A DNA stretch of 64,000 nt from Bacteroidia bacterium (lineage in GTDB: Bacteria; Bacteroidota; Bacteroidia; Cytophagales; JAAEPT01). The notes below the pieces were generated by a model. The model ran no database searches. It had not been told where the DNA came from and saw only the letters and a program-made list of their open reading frames with translations. The position numbers and the translations under genes were made by a program. Within the stretch, counting starts at the first letter, position 1. Each line of letters begins with the position of its first letter. This document shows positions 56,944 to 64,000 of the stretch, one piece after another. The stretch lies in the NCBI GenBank assembly GCA_030431525.1, contig JAUIJC010000017.1:38938-102937 (forward strand). The letters are read 5' to 3'.

Positions 56944-58407
56944 TCACGTTCCACAAAATGTCTGATAACCGGTGTCAAAGTCTTCAGGGATTTGCTGAAA
57001 TTGAATTTCATCGGGATGATGACCATACGGATTTGAAAGCGTTTCCAACAATTCGTTAAACGGCTTCATGTCCCCTTCAACGGCAGAATTTAGCGCATTT
57101 TCTACCCAATGATTTCGAGGGATAACCGTGGGATTTGATTTTTTCATTCGCTCAAAACGCAGGGCTTTTTGATCCTCGGATGTACACCTACCTTCCCATT
57201 TCTGCATCCAAGCTTTAAATTCCTCTGCCTTAAAGAGGGCTCCCTCCAGCTCCTTCTCTTCCTGTAAGGCCACAAATACTTGCGTGTAATCTGCTTTATG
57301 CGCTTCCATTAGTGAAAGCAGTTCTTTGACCAAGTCTTTGTCCTTTTCCTCTGGATGTAACAGTCCGAGCTTGTCAAACATCATACGGAACCATCGGTCC
57401 ATAAATCGACCCTGAAATTCATTGATGGCTTCTTGCGCAAGTGCAATTGCCTTGTCCTGATCCTCCGATATGAGGGGTAGCAATGCATTGGCAAAAACAG
57501 TCAAATTCCAATGTGCAATTCTGGACTGGTTACCGAATGCGTAACGCCCTTGAGTGTCAATCGAGCTGAAAACCGTGGAAAGCCTATAGGTGTTCATAAA
57601 GGCACACGGACCATAGTCAATGGTCTCCCCCGCAATGCTCATGTTGTCTGTGTTCATTACCCCATGGATAAAGCCCACGCGCATCCAATGAACAATAAGG
57701 TCTATCTGTTGGTCCAAAACAGCCTTTAGCAGTTCCAGAGCCGGATTATCCGAATCCTTAATGGCGGGATAATGCCTTTCTATCGTGTAATTGGCGAGGG
57801 CTTGCAAGTCCTCTTTTGAACAGAAATTTCGCGCGTATTCAAAGGTGCCCACCCGAATATGGCTTTTTGCAATGCGCGAGAGAACAGCGCCTTCATCAAT
57901 ATTTCCGCGATAAACCTGCTCTCCCGTTGAAACGACCGACAAACTTCTGGTGGTAGGAATACCCAAATGGTGCATAGACTCACTGATAAGGTATTCGCGA
58001 AGCATGGAATACAAGGTGGCTCGACCATCTCCACGCCGAGAGTAAGGGGTTCGTCCCGATCCCTTCAATTGAATGTCCAATCGTTGTCCGCTTGGGTCAA
58101 GGTGTTCCCCCAACAAAGTGGCCCTGCCGTCTCCCAGCATGGTAAAATGACCAAATTGATGTCCTGCATAAGCCTGCGCCAAAGGTGTGGCGCCATCAGG
58201 AAGCTTATTCCCCGAAAAATATTCCGCTTGGCTTTCATTGTCCTCGCTCAAAAACGAGAGCCCCATTTCAGTGGCCAACTTGTCATTAAAACAAACTACG
58301 GCTGGCTTCGATACGGGTACTGGTTCCTGAAAACTGAAAAAAGTTTCTGGTAAGGTTGAATAGGTATTTTCAAGTTGCCAATGCGTTGTCTTGGTGTTCG
58401 GAAGCAT
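56944..58407 (-). CDS. selO: SelO/YdiU-family protein AMPylase
   Basis: A 487-residue protein close to the usual bacterial length (~480). It has the SelO pseudokinase pattern: LAQAYAGHQFGHFTMLGDGRATLLGE, DIQLKGSGRTPYSRRGDGRATL, REYLISESMHHLGIPTTRSLSVV and FIHGVMNTDNMSIAGETIDYGPCAFMN. SelO transfers AMP to Ser/Thr/Tyr of target proteins with ATP bound in a flipped orientation, and in E. coli affects redox-related targets. The C-terminus YQTFCGT carries the Cys at the position occupied by selenocysteine or Cys in homologues. It is monocistronic, with a palindromic repeat at its 3' end. Confidence 0.93.
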   Translation of the reverse strand: MLPNTKTTHWQLENTYSTLPETFFSFQEPVPVSKPAVVCFNDKLATEMGLSFLSEDNESQAEYFSGNKLPDGATPLAQAYAGHQFGHFTMLGDGRATLLGEHLDPSGQRLDIQLKGSGRTPYSRRGDGRATLYSMLREYLISESMHHLGIPTTRSLSVVSTGEQVYRGNIDEGAVLSRIAKSHIRVGTFEYARNFCSKEDLQALANYTIERHYPAIKDSDNPALELLKAVLDQQIDLIVHWMRVGFIHGVMNTDNMSIAGETIDYGPCAFMNTYRLSTVFSSIDTQGRYAFGNQSRIAHWNLTVFANALLPLISEDQDKAIALAQEAINEFQGRFMDRWFRMMFDKLGLLHPEEKDKDLVKELLSLMEAHKADYTQVFVALQEEKELEGALFKAEEFKAWMQKWEGRCTSEDQKALRFERMKKSNPTVIPRNHWVENALNSAVEGDMKPFNELLETLSNPYGHHPDEIQFQQIPEDFDTGYQTFCGT

Positions 58408-58520
58408 ATTGATGTGGATTGTCGTTCGCCTAAGCCTTTATATAACAAGTGTTTGTTGGCATTAGGTTTCTGGGGGAGTGATAAAGCTGGTTGCGGAGAG
58501 GGACTTGAAGGGGTATGGGG

Positions 58521-58541
58521 AGCCAAGGCAGTGCCTTGGCT
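58521..58541. repeat. Palindromic repeat family A, copy 5 (GCC variant)
   Basis: AGCCAAGGCA-G-TGCCTTGGCT followed by CTAC. The compensating change GAC to GCC on both arms keeps the palindrome. The adjoining CTA supplies the TAG stop of the aldehyde dehydrogenase gene. Confidence 0.85.
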
Positions 58542-59918
58542 CTACTCCAATAACCATTTAATCAACTTCTTTTTCAAGGGGGAATAAGGCAAATACTTGA
58601 GGGGCGCCTCAAACCACAGAGGTTTGTCCAATATGCTTTTGAAGTGGGAGAACTCCTCAAAACCTGCCTTTCCGTGATACCGACCAAAGCCACTCATGCC
58701 CACCCCGCCAAACGGAAGATTTGAATTGGAAATATGCATAAGGCTGTCATTCACAGCCCCTCCGCCAAAGGACACTTCGCACAAAATCTTCTTGATGGAT
58801 TTTCGATGTGTGGAATAGATGTAACAGGACAAGGGCTTTGGGCGCTCCTTCACCCAAGCAATGGCTTCGTCCAACTTGTTATAAGTCAAAACGGGAAGCA
58901 CTGGCCCAAATATTTCCTCCTCCATGACGGGATCGTCAAAGGACACTCCTTGCAAAATCGTTGGTGAAATGAATCGTTCCTCCCTATTCGTTTCTCCACC
59001 AAAAAACAGCTTCTCGGGATGGATTAACCGATGAATGCGGTCAAAATTCTTGTGGTTGATGATGCGCGAATAATGCTCCTGATAATTCTGGGTGCGCTCT
59101 TGAAACAACTCAAGTTCAGCCTTTAGAACCTGAAGAAACTCCAGCTCAATGGCTTGATCCACCAGCACATAATCTGGGGCAATACAGGTTTGTCCCGCAT
59201 TGAGAAATTTCGCCCAAACGAGACGCTTTGCCGTCATTTTCAAGTCGGCATCCGCCAACACAAAAGTGGGACTTTTCCCTCCCAGCTCAAGCGTGACCGG
59301 CGTTAGATGTTTGGCCACGGCCTGATACACAATCTTTCCCACCGAGGTGCTCCCCGTAAAAAAGACCTTATCAAAACGCTGGGCCAACAGGGCTTGAGTT
59401 TCCGGCACCCCTCCTTCCATCACAAAGAAATACTCAGGGGGAAAATGGTCGTTGATCAGTTTGGCTAAAATGGCTGAACTCCGCGTGGGAAGCTCACTCG
59501 GCTTCAAAATCACCGTGTTGCCTGCCCCCAAAGCCGTGATGGCCGGAATCAAGGAAAGTTGAAAGGGGTAATTCCAAGCGCCAATCACCAAGGTGACTCC
59601 AAGCGGTTCGGGCAGGATGTAGCTACTCGCAGGGAAATTGGCCAAGCCCGTGGGCACCCTCCTTTTCCTGCTCCACTTGCCCATGTTCTTCAACAGGCTG
59701 TTGATTTCATGGTACACCAAGGCCAGCTCAGACATGTACGTTTCAAAGGCAGACTTCCCAAAATCTTGGTAAATCGCCTCATACATGGCCTCCTCGTTGT
59801 CCTTCAACACCTGCTTCAGCAAACTCAATTGGGCTCGCCTAAAGCTGAGATCCTTGGTCTGATTTCCCTTGAAAAAAGCCCGCTGTTGTTCAATGACGCC
59901 TGCTATCCTCTCTTCCAT
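58542..59918 (-). CDS. Aldehyde dehydrogenase (NAD(P)-dependent, ALDH3-like)
   Basis: 458 residues from the ATG at 59918 (MEERIAGVIEQQRAFF). The open frame extends to 60062, but that extension reads through a palindromic repeat and has no family similarity. Key motifs are the cofactor-binding GAWNYPFQL and FTGSTSVGK, the general base Glu211 (VTLELGGKSP) and the nucleophile Cys245 (NAGQTCIAPDY). EEIFGPVLPVL is also present. The short length and the C-terminal hydrophobic/basic segment (PLKYLPYSPLKKKLIKWLLE) are typical of ALDH3-type fatty aldehyde dehydrogenases. It is divergent from a TetR gene that is likely its regulator. Confidence 0.92.
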   Translation of the reverse strand: MEERIAGVIEQQRAFFKGNQTKDLSFRRAQLSLLKQVLKDNEEAMYEAIYQDFGKSAFETYMSELALVYHEINSLLKNMGKWSRKRRVPTGLANFPASSYILPEPLGVTLVIGAWNYPFQLSLIPAITALGAGNTVILKPSELPTRSSAILAKLINDHFPPEYFFVMEGGVPETQALLAQRFDKVFFTGSTSVGKIVYQAVAKHLTPVTLELGGKSPTFVLADADLKMTAKRLVWAKFLNAGQTCIAPDYVLVDQAIELEFLQVLKAELELFQERTQNYQEHYSRIINHKNFDRIHRLIHPEKLFFGGETNREERFISPTILQGVSFDDPVMEEEIFGPVLPVLTYNKLDEAIAWVKERPKPLSCYIYSTHRKSIKKILCEVSFGGGAVNDSLMHISNSNLPFGGVGMSGFGRYHGKAGFEEFSHFKSILDKPLWFEAPLKYLPYSPLKKKLIKWLLE

Positions 59919-60009
59919 AAGCACAGAATTATCCCCAAATAAGTTAGGGCTGGGAGTTATGGAATGCAACGTTGGTGGTTCGGTGGATGGTATATAGGGT
60001 ATAATTGGG

Positions 60010-60030
60010 AGCCAAGGCAGTGCCTTGGCT
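60010..60030. repeat. Palindromic repeat family A, copy 6 (GCC variant)
   Basis: AGCCAAGGCA-G-TGCCTTGGCT followed by CTACG. It has the same orientation and sequence as copy 5, so the two copies bracket the aldehyde dehydrogenase gene as direct repeats. Confidence 0.85.
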
Positions 60031-60127
60031 CTACGTACGATGGGCTGAATCCTCCCCATCAAAATTAATCCTCCAAAATCACGGTCCGCCCCCCGAACTA
60101 CTTTTCAAAAAAATCAGTTACATTAGT

Positions 60128-60143
60128 AAGTGATTACTCACTT
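60128..60143. promoter_or_regulatory. Candidate TetR operator
   Basis: AAGTGA-TTAC-TCACTT is an inverted repeat 12 bp upstream of the TetR start, in the divergent region with the aldehyde dehydrogenase. The half-sites and spacing suit a TetR dimer. Binding is inferred. Confidence 0.55.
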
Positions 60144-60154
60144 TTGATTATTGA

Positions 60155-60685
60155 ATGACCGAAAAGCAGGAAAAAATATTGAGTGTGGCCTTGAAACTAT
60201 TTGCCGAAGAAGGGTTTTCGAACACCTCGACAAGCAAAATCGCCAAGGAGGCCAAGGTATCCGAAGGACTGATCTTCAAGCATTTCAAAAATAAGACAGG
60301 CCTTTTGGACGCCGTGGTGAGCCAAGGCACCAAGGGCTTTGAGCGAATGTTTGAAGAAATCGCTTCTAAAAAGTCTCCTCAGGAAATCGTTTGGGGATTT
60401 ATTGAAATGCCCTATCAAATCCTTAAAAAGGACCCGACCTTCTGGAAATTGCAACTGTCTTTGAAGTACCAGAGCCCTGAAATCGCGGAGCGCTACAAAA
60501 ACAGTTCTACCCTCCAGAAAGCACATGAATTACTGAACGCAACCTTTACTGAACTGGGTCGGGAACAGCCCGTCATGGAAACCCAATTGCTGATGCAGAT
60601 TGTGGGTGGCCTCTTCAGTTCATTGCCCGAATTACCTGAAAACGAACGCCAACAACTCGTTGAGTTCATCAAAAGTAAATACTGA
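60155..60685 (+). CDS. TetR-family transcriptional regulator
   Basis: A 176-residue protein with the N-terminal TetR helix-turn-helix (ILSVALKLFAEEGFSNTSTSKIAKEAKVSEGLIFKHF, written here in two parts: residues ~8-27 and 28-44). The C-terminal ligand-binding helical domain is short and includes WKLQLSLKYQSPEIAERY. It faces the aldehyde dehydrogenase gene, with a palindrome between them, so it probably represses that gene and itself. The ligand may be an aldehyde or fatty compound, which is only a guess. The MBL-fold hydrolase gene follows on the same strand, separated by a ~110-bp repeat. Confidence 0.9.
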   Translation: MTEKQEKILSVALKLFAEEGFSNTSTSKIAKEAKVSEGLIFKHFKNKTGLLDAVVSQGTKGFERMFEEIASKKSPQEIVWGFIEMPYQILKKDPTFWKLQLSLKYQSPEIAERYKNSSTLQKAHELLNATFTELGREQPVMETQLLMQIVGGLFSSLPELPENERQQLVEFIKSKY

Positions 60686-60698
60686 TTGGAATTGAAAG

Positions 60699-60807
60699 GA
60701 CCACGGAGCGCACAGAGGTAAGGAGAAAAGGAGACCTCTTTCCTCTAAAAGCTATTTGGAATATGGGTTCCTCCTTACCTCCCTTCCTCCGTGAACTCCG
60801 TGGTTCC
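60699..60807. repeat. ~110-bp repeat with ACCACGGAG terminal inverted repeats, copy 2
   Basis: The left end GGACCACGGAGCGCACAGAG and the complement of the right end GGAACCACGGAGTTCACGGA are imperfect inverted repeats. The inner arms AGGTAAGGAG and CTCCTTACCT pair exactly. It is related to the element at 47050 and ends 19 bp before the MBL-fold gene start. Confidence 0.75.
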
Positions 60808-60826
60808 GAACAACTCCTCCTCCTTA

Positions 60827-61960
60827 ATGAAACGTCTTCTCACCATTCTTCGTAAATCCCTAATCGTCCTTGGCGTTGCCCTCGGATTGCTCACCCTTTG
60901 CATTATGGCCTTTGTAAATTTCGCACCCCAATTTGGTCAAGCCCCAAAGGGCGAAGACCTCAAGCGCGTCAGCCTGTCCCCTAACTTTAAGGAAGGCATT
61001 TTCGTCAACCTCGTGGAAACCCAAGTGGGACTGGACAATGCCAGTTTCTCCGACAAGGTGGGCATGTTCACCAAGTTCTTCACACGGGGCACCAAGGAGG
61101 ACCCTAAAAAGCCATTGCCAGTTTACAAAGAGGCTGGGGATGAATCGGAAGATGCCACACAGGCCTACATCACATGGTTTGGCCATTCGGCCATGCTCTT
61201 GGAAATCGAGGGCAAGCGCATTTTGATTGACCCGATGCTGGGCGACCACGCCTCCCCTGTCGGATTCTTCGCCAAGCGCTATCAAAACGAGGCACCTGTT
61301 CCCCTCGATGAGCTGGACAGCATCGACGCCATCATCATTTCCCACGACCACTACGACCACTTGGACTACCCTTCCATCCAAAAGCTGAAGGACAAGACCG
61401 AGCATTTCTTCACACCATTGGGCGTGGGTTCCCACCTGAAACGCTGGGGCGTTCCCGCCGATAAAATCACCGAACTGGATTGGTGGGGCGAGGTCAATTT
61501 CAAGGATATCCAACTGGTGGCCACACCGTCCCGCCACTTCTCCGGCCGTGGACTAAGCGACCGCGACAAAACACTTTGGGCCTCTTGGGTGATCAAAGGC
61601 CAGCACAACAACATCTATTTCAGCGGTGACGGTGGCTATGCCGACCACTTTAAGGAAATCGGGGAAAAGTTGGGCCCGTTCGACTTCACCATGATGGAAT
61701 GTGGACAATACAACGAGATGTGGGCGAATATCCACATGATGCCCGAAGAAAGCGTGCAGGCACACGTGGACGTAAAAGGCAAAAAGATGATGCCCATCCA
61801 CTGGGGTGCCTTCACCTTGGCCCTCCACCATTGGACCGAACCCGCCGACCGCATGAGCAAAGAGGCCGAGCGCTTGGGAGTGGATGTGGTAACGCCGATG
61901 ATCGGGCAACGCTTTTCGATTAAAGGAGAGGAATTGCCGGAGGTGGCGTGGTGGAAGTAA
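60827..61960 (+). CDS. Membrane-anchored MBL-fold hydrolase (NAPE-PLD/UlaG-like)
   Basis: 377 residues from the ATG at 60827 (the longer frame to 60791 would start inside a repeat). One N-terminal transmembrane helix (SLIVLGVALGLLTLCIMAFV) is followed by a metallo-beta-lactamase domain. The strand TWFGHSAMLLEIEGKRILIDP leads to HDHYDH (His173, His175, Asp177, His178). SRHFSGRG, FSGDGGY and MPIHWGAF supply further ligands. The pattern is that of the NAPE-phospholipase D/RomA branch, which hydrolyses phosphodiester or lipid substrates at membranes. The substrate here is unknown. It ends at a good terminator. Confidence 0.88.
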   Translation: MKRLLTILRKSLIVLGVALGLLTLCIMAFVNFAPQFGQAPKGEDLKRVSLSPNFKEGIFVNLVETQVGLDNASFSDKVGMFTKFFTRGTKEDPKKPLPVYKEAGDESEDATQAYITWFGHSAMLLEIEGKRILIDPMLGDHASPVGFFAKRYQNEAPVPLDELDSIDAIIISHDHYDHLDYPSIQKLKDKTEHFFTPLGVGSHLKRWGVPADKITELDWWGEVNFKDIQLVATPSRHFSGRGLSDRDKTLWASWVIKGQHNNIYFSGDGGYADHFKEIGEKLGPFDFTMMECGQYNEMWANIHMMPEESVQAHVDVKGKKMMPIHWGAFTLALHHWTEPADRMSKEAERLGVDVVTPMIGQRFSIKGEELPEVAWWK

Positions 61961-61978
61961 ACGAACCTCACAAACATT

Positions 61979-62020
61979 ATAAAAGCCTTGATGGATTGAT
62001 TATCCGTCAAGGCTTTTTCT
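61979..62020 (+). terminator. Terminator of the MBL-fold gene
   Basis: AAAAGCCTTGA/TCAAGGCTTTTT with a ~15-nt loop, ending in a T-run, starts ~20 bp after the stop at 61960. Confidence 0.9.
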
Positions 62021-62062
62021 ATATTACCCCTTTCTTAAAAATATATTCAAGCTCAGATTTCA

Positions 62063-62668
62063 ATGTTCATTGCATTTAAAATCATCATCGGATTAACCCT
62101 ACTGTTTCTTCATTTCAAAAGCTGTTTCATTGATGATGATAAGATAAAGGGTAAGCACATTCTATTCTTATTGGCTGGCTTAATCCCAATGATATTTTTA
62201 TCTCTATTCATTTTCAAAATACTGCTATCCTTTTTTGGGGAGAATGATGCCATCATAAAAGAGGTTTCAATGGTCTATATGGGCATGACCATGTCAGTGT
62301 ATGTTAATTTTCTTTTCAGACCAGCCTTTAACAAACTTGCTGGAGGGTTTTTCAACAGCATCCCCACATCATCCGAGCGACAAAAGAAATTCTTTGATGA
62401 AACCCCTAAAAGAATATTCAACTTTCAACGCCTACTATTCTTTGTCGGAGGAGTAATCATCATATCAGGCGTTTCAATTAAAGAAATCCCGCACACACTC
62501 ACTCCCAATCACAATCCACTAGACCTAGAAGAAATCCTTTCTAAAAACAGTAACATTGACCAAGTGATAGCTATATCAAATCATTTAAAACATAAAAAAG
62601 ATACATACGGCACATTAGATTCCTTGACTATAAGTATAGTTCCCCCTGAAATTTGGACCACAGGTTAA
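62063..62668 (+). pseudogene. Hypothetical membrane protein, 3' end cut by an IS element
   Basis: The frame codes 201 residues with about four membrane helices (IIIGLTLLFLHFK, HILFLLAGLIPMIFLSLFIF, SMVYMGMTMSVYVNFLF, RLLFFVGGVIIISGV) and a soluble C-terminal part. No family recognised. The last ~9 codons (PPEIWTTG and the TAA stop) lie inside the left terminal repeat of the IS3-family element that begins about 62641. The original C-terminus is therefore missing. The gene is AT-rich compared with the upstream genes. The truncated product could still be made. Confidence 0.65.
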
Positions 62669-62695
62669 GTTAAGTTTCAAGTAACTTTATGACCT

Positions 62696-62983
62696 ATGTC
62701 CAAGCGCAGAAAATTCACGTCGGAATTCAAGACAAAAGTAGTCTTGGAGGCCCTCAAAGAGCGAAGTACGCTCACGGAACTCGCCCAAAAGTACAAGCTA
62801 CACCCTGTTCAGATCACCAACTGGAAAAAGGATTTCCTCAATGGCGCCAGCAGCCTTTTCGAGGGGAAGGGCAAGAAGTTGGGAGAGGAAAAGACCAAGG
62901 CGGAGAACGAGAAGCTTTACGCCAAGATCGGTCAACTTCAGATGGAGGTGGACTTTTTAAAGGACATCTCCGAGAAAATTTGA
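62696..62983 (+). CDS. IS3-family transposase OrfA
   Basis: 95 residues, with an HTH_Tnp_1 domain (RKFTSEFKTKVVLEALKERS, then LTELAQKYKLHPVQITNWKK) followed by a leucine-zipper-like coiled coil (ENEKLYAKIGQLQMEVDFLK). This is the DNA-binding OrfA of IS3/IS911-type elements. It overlaps OrfB, which lies in the -1 frame. Confidence 0.92.
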   Translation: MSKRRKFTSEFKTKVVLEALKERSTLTELAQKYKLHPVQITNWKKDFLNGASSLFEGKGKKLGEEKTKAENEKLYAKIGQLQMEVDFLKDISEKI

Positions 62984-63918
62984 GTCTTGCACAAAGGCGA
63001 AAGTGTATCCACAGGTCCGACACTTTGAGCCTGCGCAAGCAGTGTGAACTTCTCGGAGTGTCCCGTTCGGGCCTCAGTTACTTGCCCAAGGGTGAGAGTC
63101 CCCTGAACCTTCAGCTGATGCGTCTTATGGATGAGGAATACCTCAGGCACCCCTTCAGGGGCGTCCCGTCGATGCACCAGTGGCTTTTGTCACAGGGCTA
63201 CCATGTGAACATCAAGCGGGTTGGGCGCCTCTACCGCTTAATGGGTCTGCAGGCCCTGGTGCCAGGGCCACATACCAGCAAGGCCAACCCAAAGGACCGC
63301 AAGATGCCCTACCTGCTTGACGGGTTGGAGATTGTGCGCCCAAATCAGGTATGGGCCACGGACATCACTTACATTCCGATGCCCAAGGGTTACATGTACT
63401 TGACTGCCGTCGTTGACCTTTACAGCCGATGCGTATTGGCTTGGTCCTTATCCAATACGATGACCGCGGAATGGTGCGCCGAGACGCTCCAAGAGGCTAT
63501 TGACAACCATGAAAAGCCTGAAATATTCAACACAGACCAGGGAAGCCAGTACACCTCGGAGGTGTTCGCAGGGTTGCTAAGGTATCATGGCATACGCCAC
63601 AGCATGGACGGCAAGGGAAGGGCGCTGGACAACATCTTCGTTGAGCGCCTTTGGAGAACCGTCAAGTACGAGCACGTTTATCTTAATCCCGCTTCCGAAC
63701 CCGTAGAATTGTTCACAGGCCTCAACGAGTACTTATATTTCTACAACCACGAGCGGCTACACAGTTCGCTAGGGCACAAGACACCTATGGAAACCTACAA
63801 AGCAACCATCTTTCTTCCCCCTCAACAACACAAAAATAACCCTGTTCCGGAGTATGGGCAAGGGTATATAAACGGCTCCTCCGTCGCCGCCCTTGCTTAT
63901 ACTCCGGAACAGGATTGA
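62980..63918 (+). CDS. IS3-family transposase OrfB (DDE integrase core)
   Basis: About 312 residues in the -1 frame relative to OrfA. The frame is open upstream to 62689. A TTG at 62980 overlaps the OrfA stop (TTGA) and could start OrfB, or OrfB may be made as an OrfAB frameshift fusion. The N-terminal HTH_21 part reads SLRKQCELLGVSRSGLSYLP. The rve catalytic core has Asp in WATDITYIP, Asp in FNTDQGSQYTS and Glu in NIFVERLWRTVKYEHV, with the expected spacing. FYNHERLHSSLGHKTPMETY closes the domain. The frame appears intact, so the element may be active. Confidence 0.9.
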   Translation: MSLAQRRKCIHRSDTLSLRKQCELLGVSRSGLSYLPKGESPLNLQLMRLMDEEYLRHPFRGVPSMHQWLLSQGYHVNIKRVGRLYRLMGLQALVPGPHTSKANPKDRKMPYLLDGLEIVRPNQVWATDITYIPMPKGYMYLTAVVDLYSRCVLAWSLSNTMTAEWCAETLQEAIDNHEKPEIFNTDQGSQYTSEVFAGLLRYHGIRHSMDGKGRALDNIFVERLWRTVKYEHVYLNPASEPVELFTGLNEYLYFYNHERLHSSLGHKTPMETYKATIFLPPQQHKNNPVPEYGQGYINGSSVAALAYTPEQD

Positions 63919-64000
63919 AGAGGTATTGTCGAGAAGGAAAAAAGGAAATTCGTTAACTTCATTTCACATAACTGTGGTACGAAGAATGGGGGGATGTATA

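Larger units (their letters stand above)
62641..63994 (+). mobile_element. IS3-family insertion sequence
   Basis: Two overlapping transposase genes are bounded by imperfect terminal inverted repeats. The left end TCCCCCTGAAATTTGGACCA (then CAGGTTA) corresponds to the complement of the right end TCCCCCCATTCTTCGTACCA (then CAGTTA). TCCCCC and ACCACAG-TTA are conserved between ends. The length is about 1.35 kb, normal for IS3. A target duplication could not be recognised in the few bases visible on the right. The ends are placed to within a few bases. Confidence 0.8.

Noticed and set aside
56944..56970. Possible selenocysteine at the SelO C-terminus
   Set aside because: The codon reads Cys in YQTFCGT and no in-frame TGA needs recoding, so a Cys form is the simple reading.
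59919..60062. 48-residue N-terminal extension of the aldehyde dehydrogenase
   Set aside because: It translates the palindromic repeat at 60010 and proline-rich junk. Family homology begins at the ATG at 59918.
62960..62990. Classical -1 slippery heptamer for an OrfAB fusion
   Set aside because: The overlap reads GAG AAA ATT TGA. No A6G or X-XXY-YYZ heptamer is in the right frame, so frameshifting is left open rather than annotated.

Overview
The window looks like a chromosomal stretch from a free-living, probably marine or aquatic member of the Bacteroidota, most likely a Cytophagales/Flammeovirgaceae-type bacterium. This rests on three secreted proteins ending in a type IX secretion (T9SS) 'YPNP' sorting domain, SprB/HYR/PKD adhesin modules, many lipoproteins, start codons without Shine-Dalgarno sequences, and giant RHS/YD-repeat proteins of the kind typical of this phylum. 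Species cannot be assigned from sequence reading alone.

Layout. 1-3 kb: 5' end of an NFACT/RqcH-like gene, a Uma2-type nuclease, a DUF1853 protein, and a two-gene unit for a small lipoprotein and a Lys/Gly/His-rich secreted protein. 3-34.5 kb: one tightly packed minus-strand operon of nine genes. In transcription order it encodes a CBM2-like/tail-fibre-like protein, a beta-rich secreted protein, a Skp/OmpH-like chaperone, a lipoprotein, a 2067-aa SpvB/RHS-shell protein, a LolA-like periplasmic protein, a 1410-aa RHS-shell protein with a Cys-rich tail, a ~5320-aa giant protein (four beta-helix modules, PKD/SprB region, YD repeats, RHS core, basic tail), and a TPR protein that overlaps the giant gene by 4 nt. 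This operon is the standout system of the window.

34.8-44.6 kb: mostly minus-strand accessory and metabolic genes: a PliI-like lipoprotein, an arylsulfatase lipoprotein, an alpha/beta-hydrolase lipoprotein, an NTF2-like protein, two tandem TAXI-type solute-binding lipoproteins with a C-terminal membrane anchor, a DinB/DUF1569 protein, a transglutaminase-like protein and an AraC regulator. 44.8-52.1 kb: three plus-strand T9SS cargo genes (vanadium haloperoxidase-like, SprB/HYR protein, BNR/VPS10-type propeller). 52.3-60 kb: minus-strand genes (two small hypothetical proteins, P-type ATPase, small membrane protein, SelO/YdiU, aldehyde dehydrogenase). 60.1-64 kb: plus-strand TetR regulator (divergent from the aldehyde dehydrogenase), MBL-fold hydrolase, and a membrane-protein gene whose 3' end is cut by an IS3-family element that fills the right edge.

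Intergenic DNA carries at least three families of small palindromic elements: a ~21-bp 'GACAAGGCA' palindrome (six copies, two of which supply the stop codon of the neighbouring gene), ~110-bp elements with 'ACCACRGAG' terminal inverted repeats (two copies), and a 200-bp nested-palindrome element. No rRNA, tRNA, CRISPR array or phage module was recognised.
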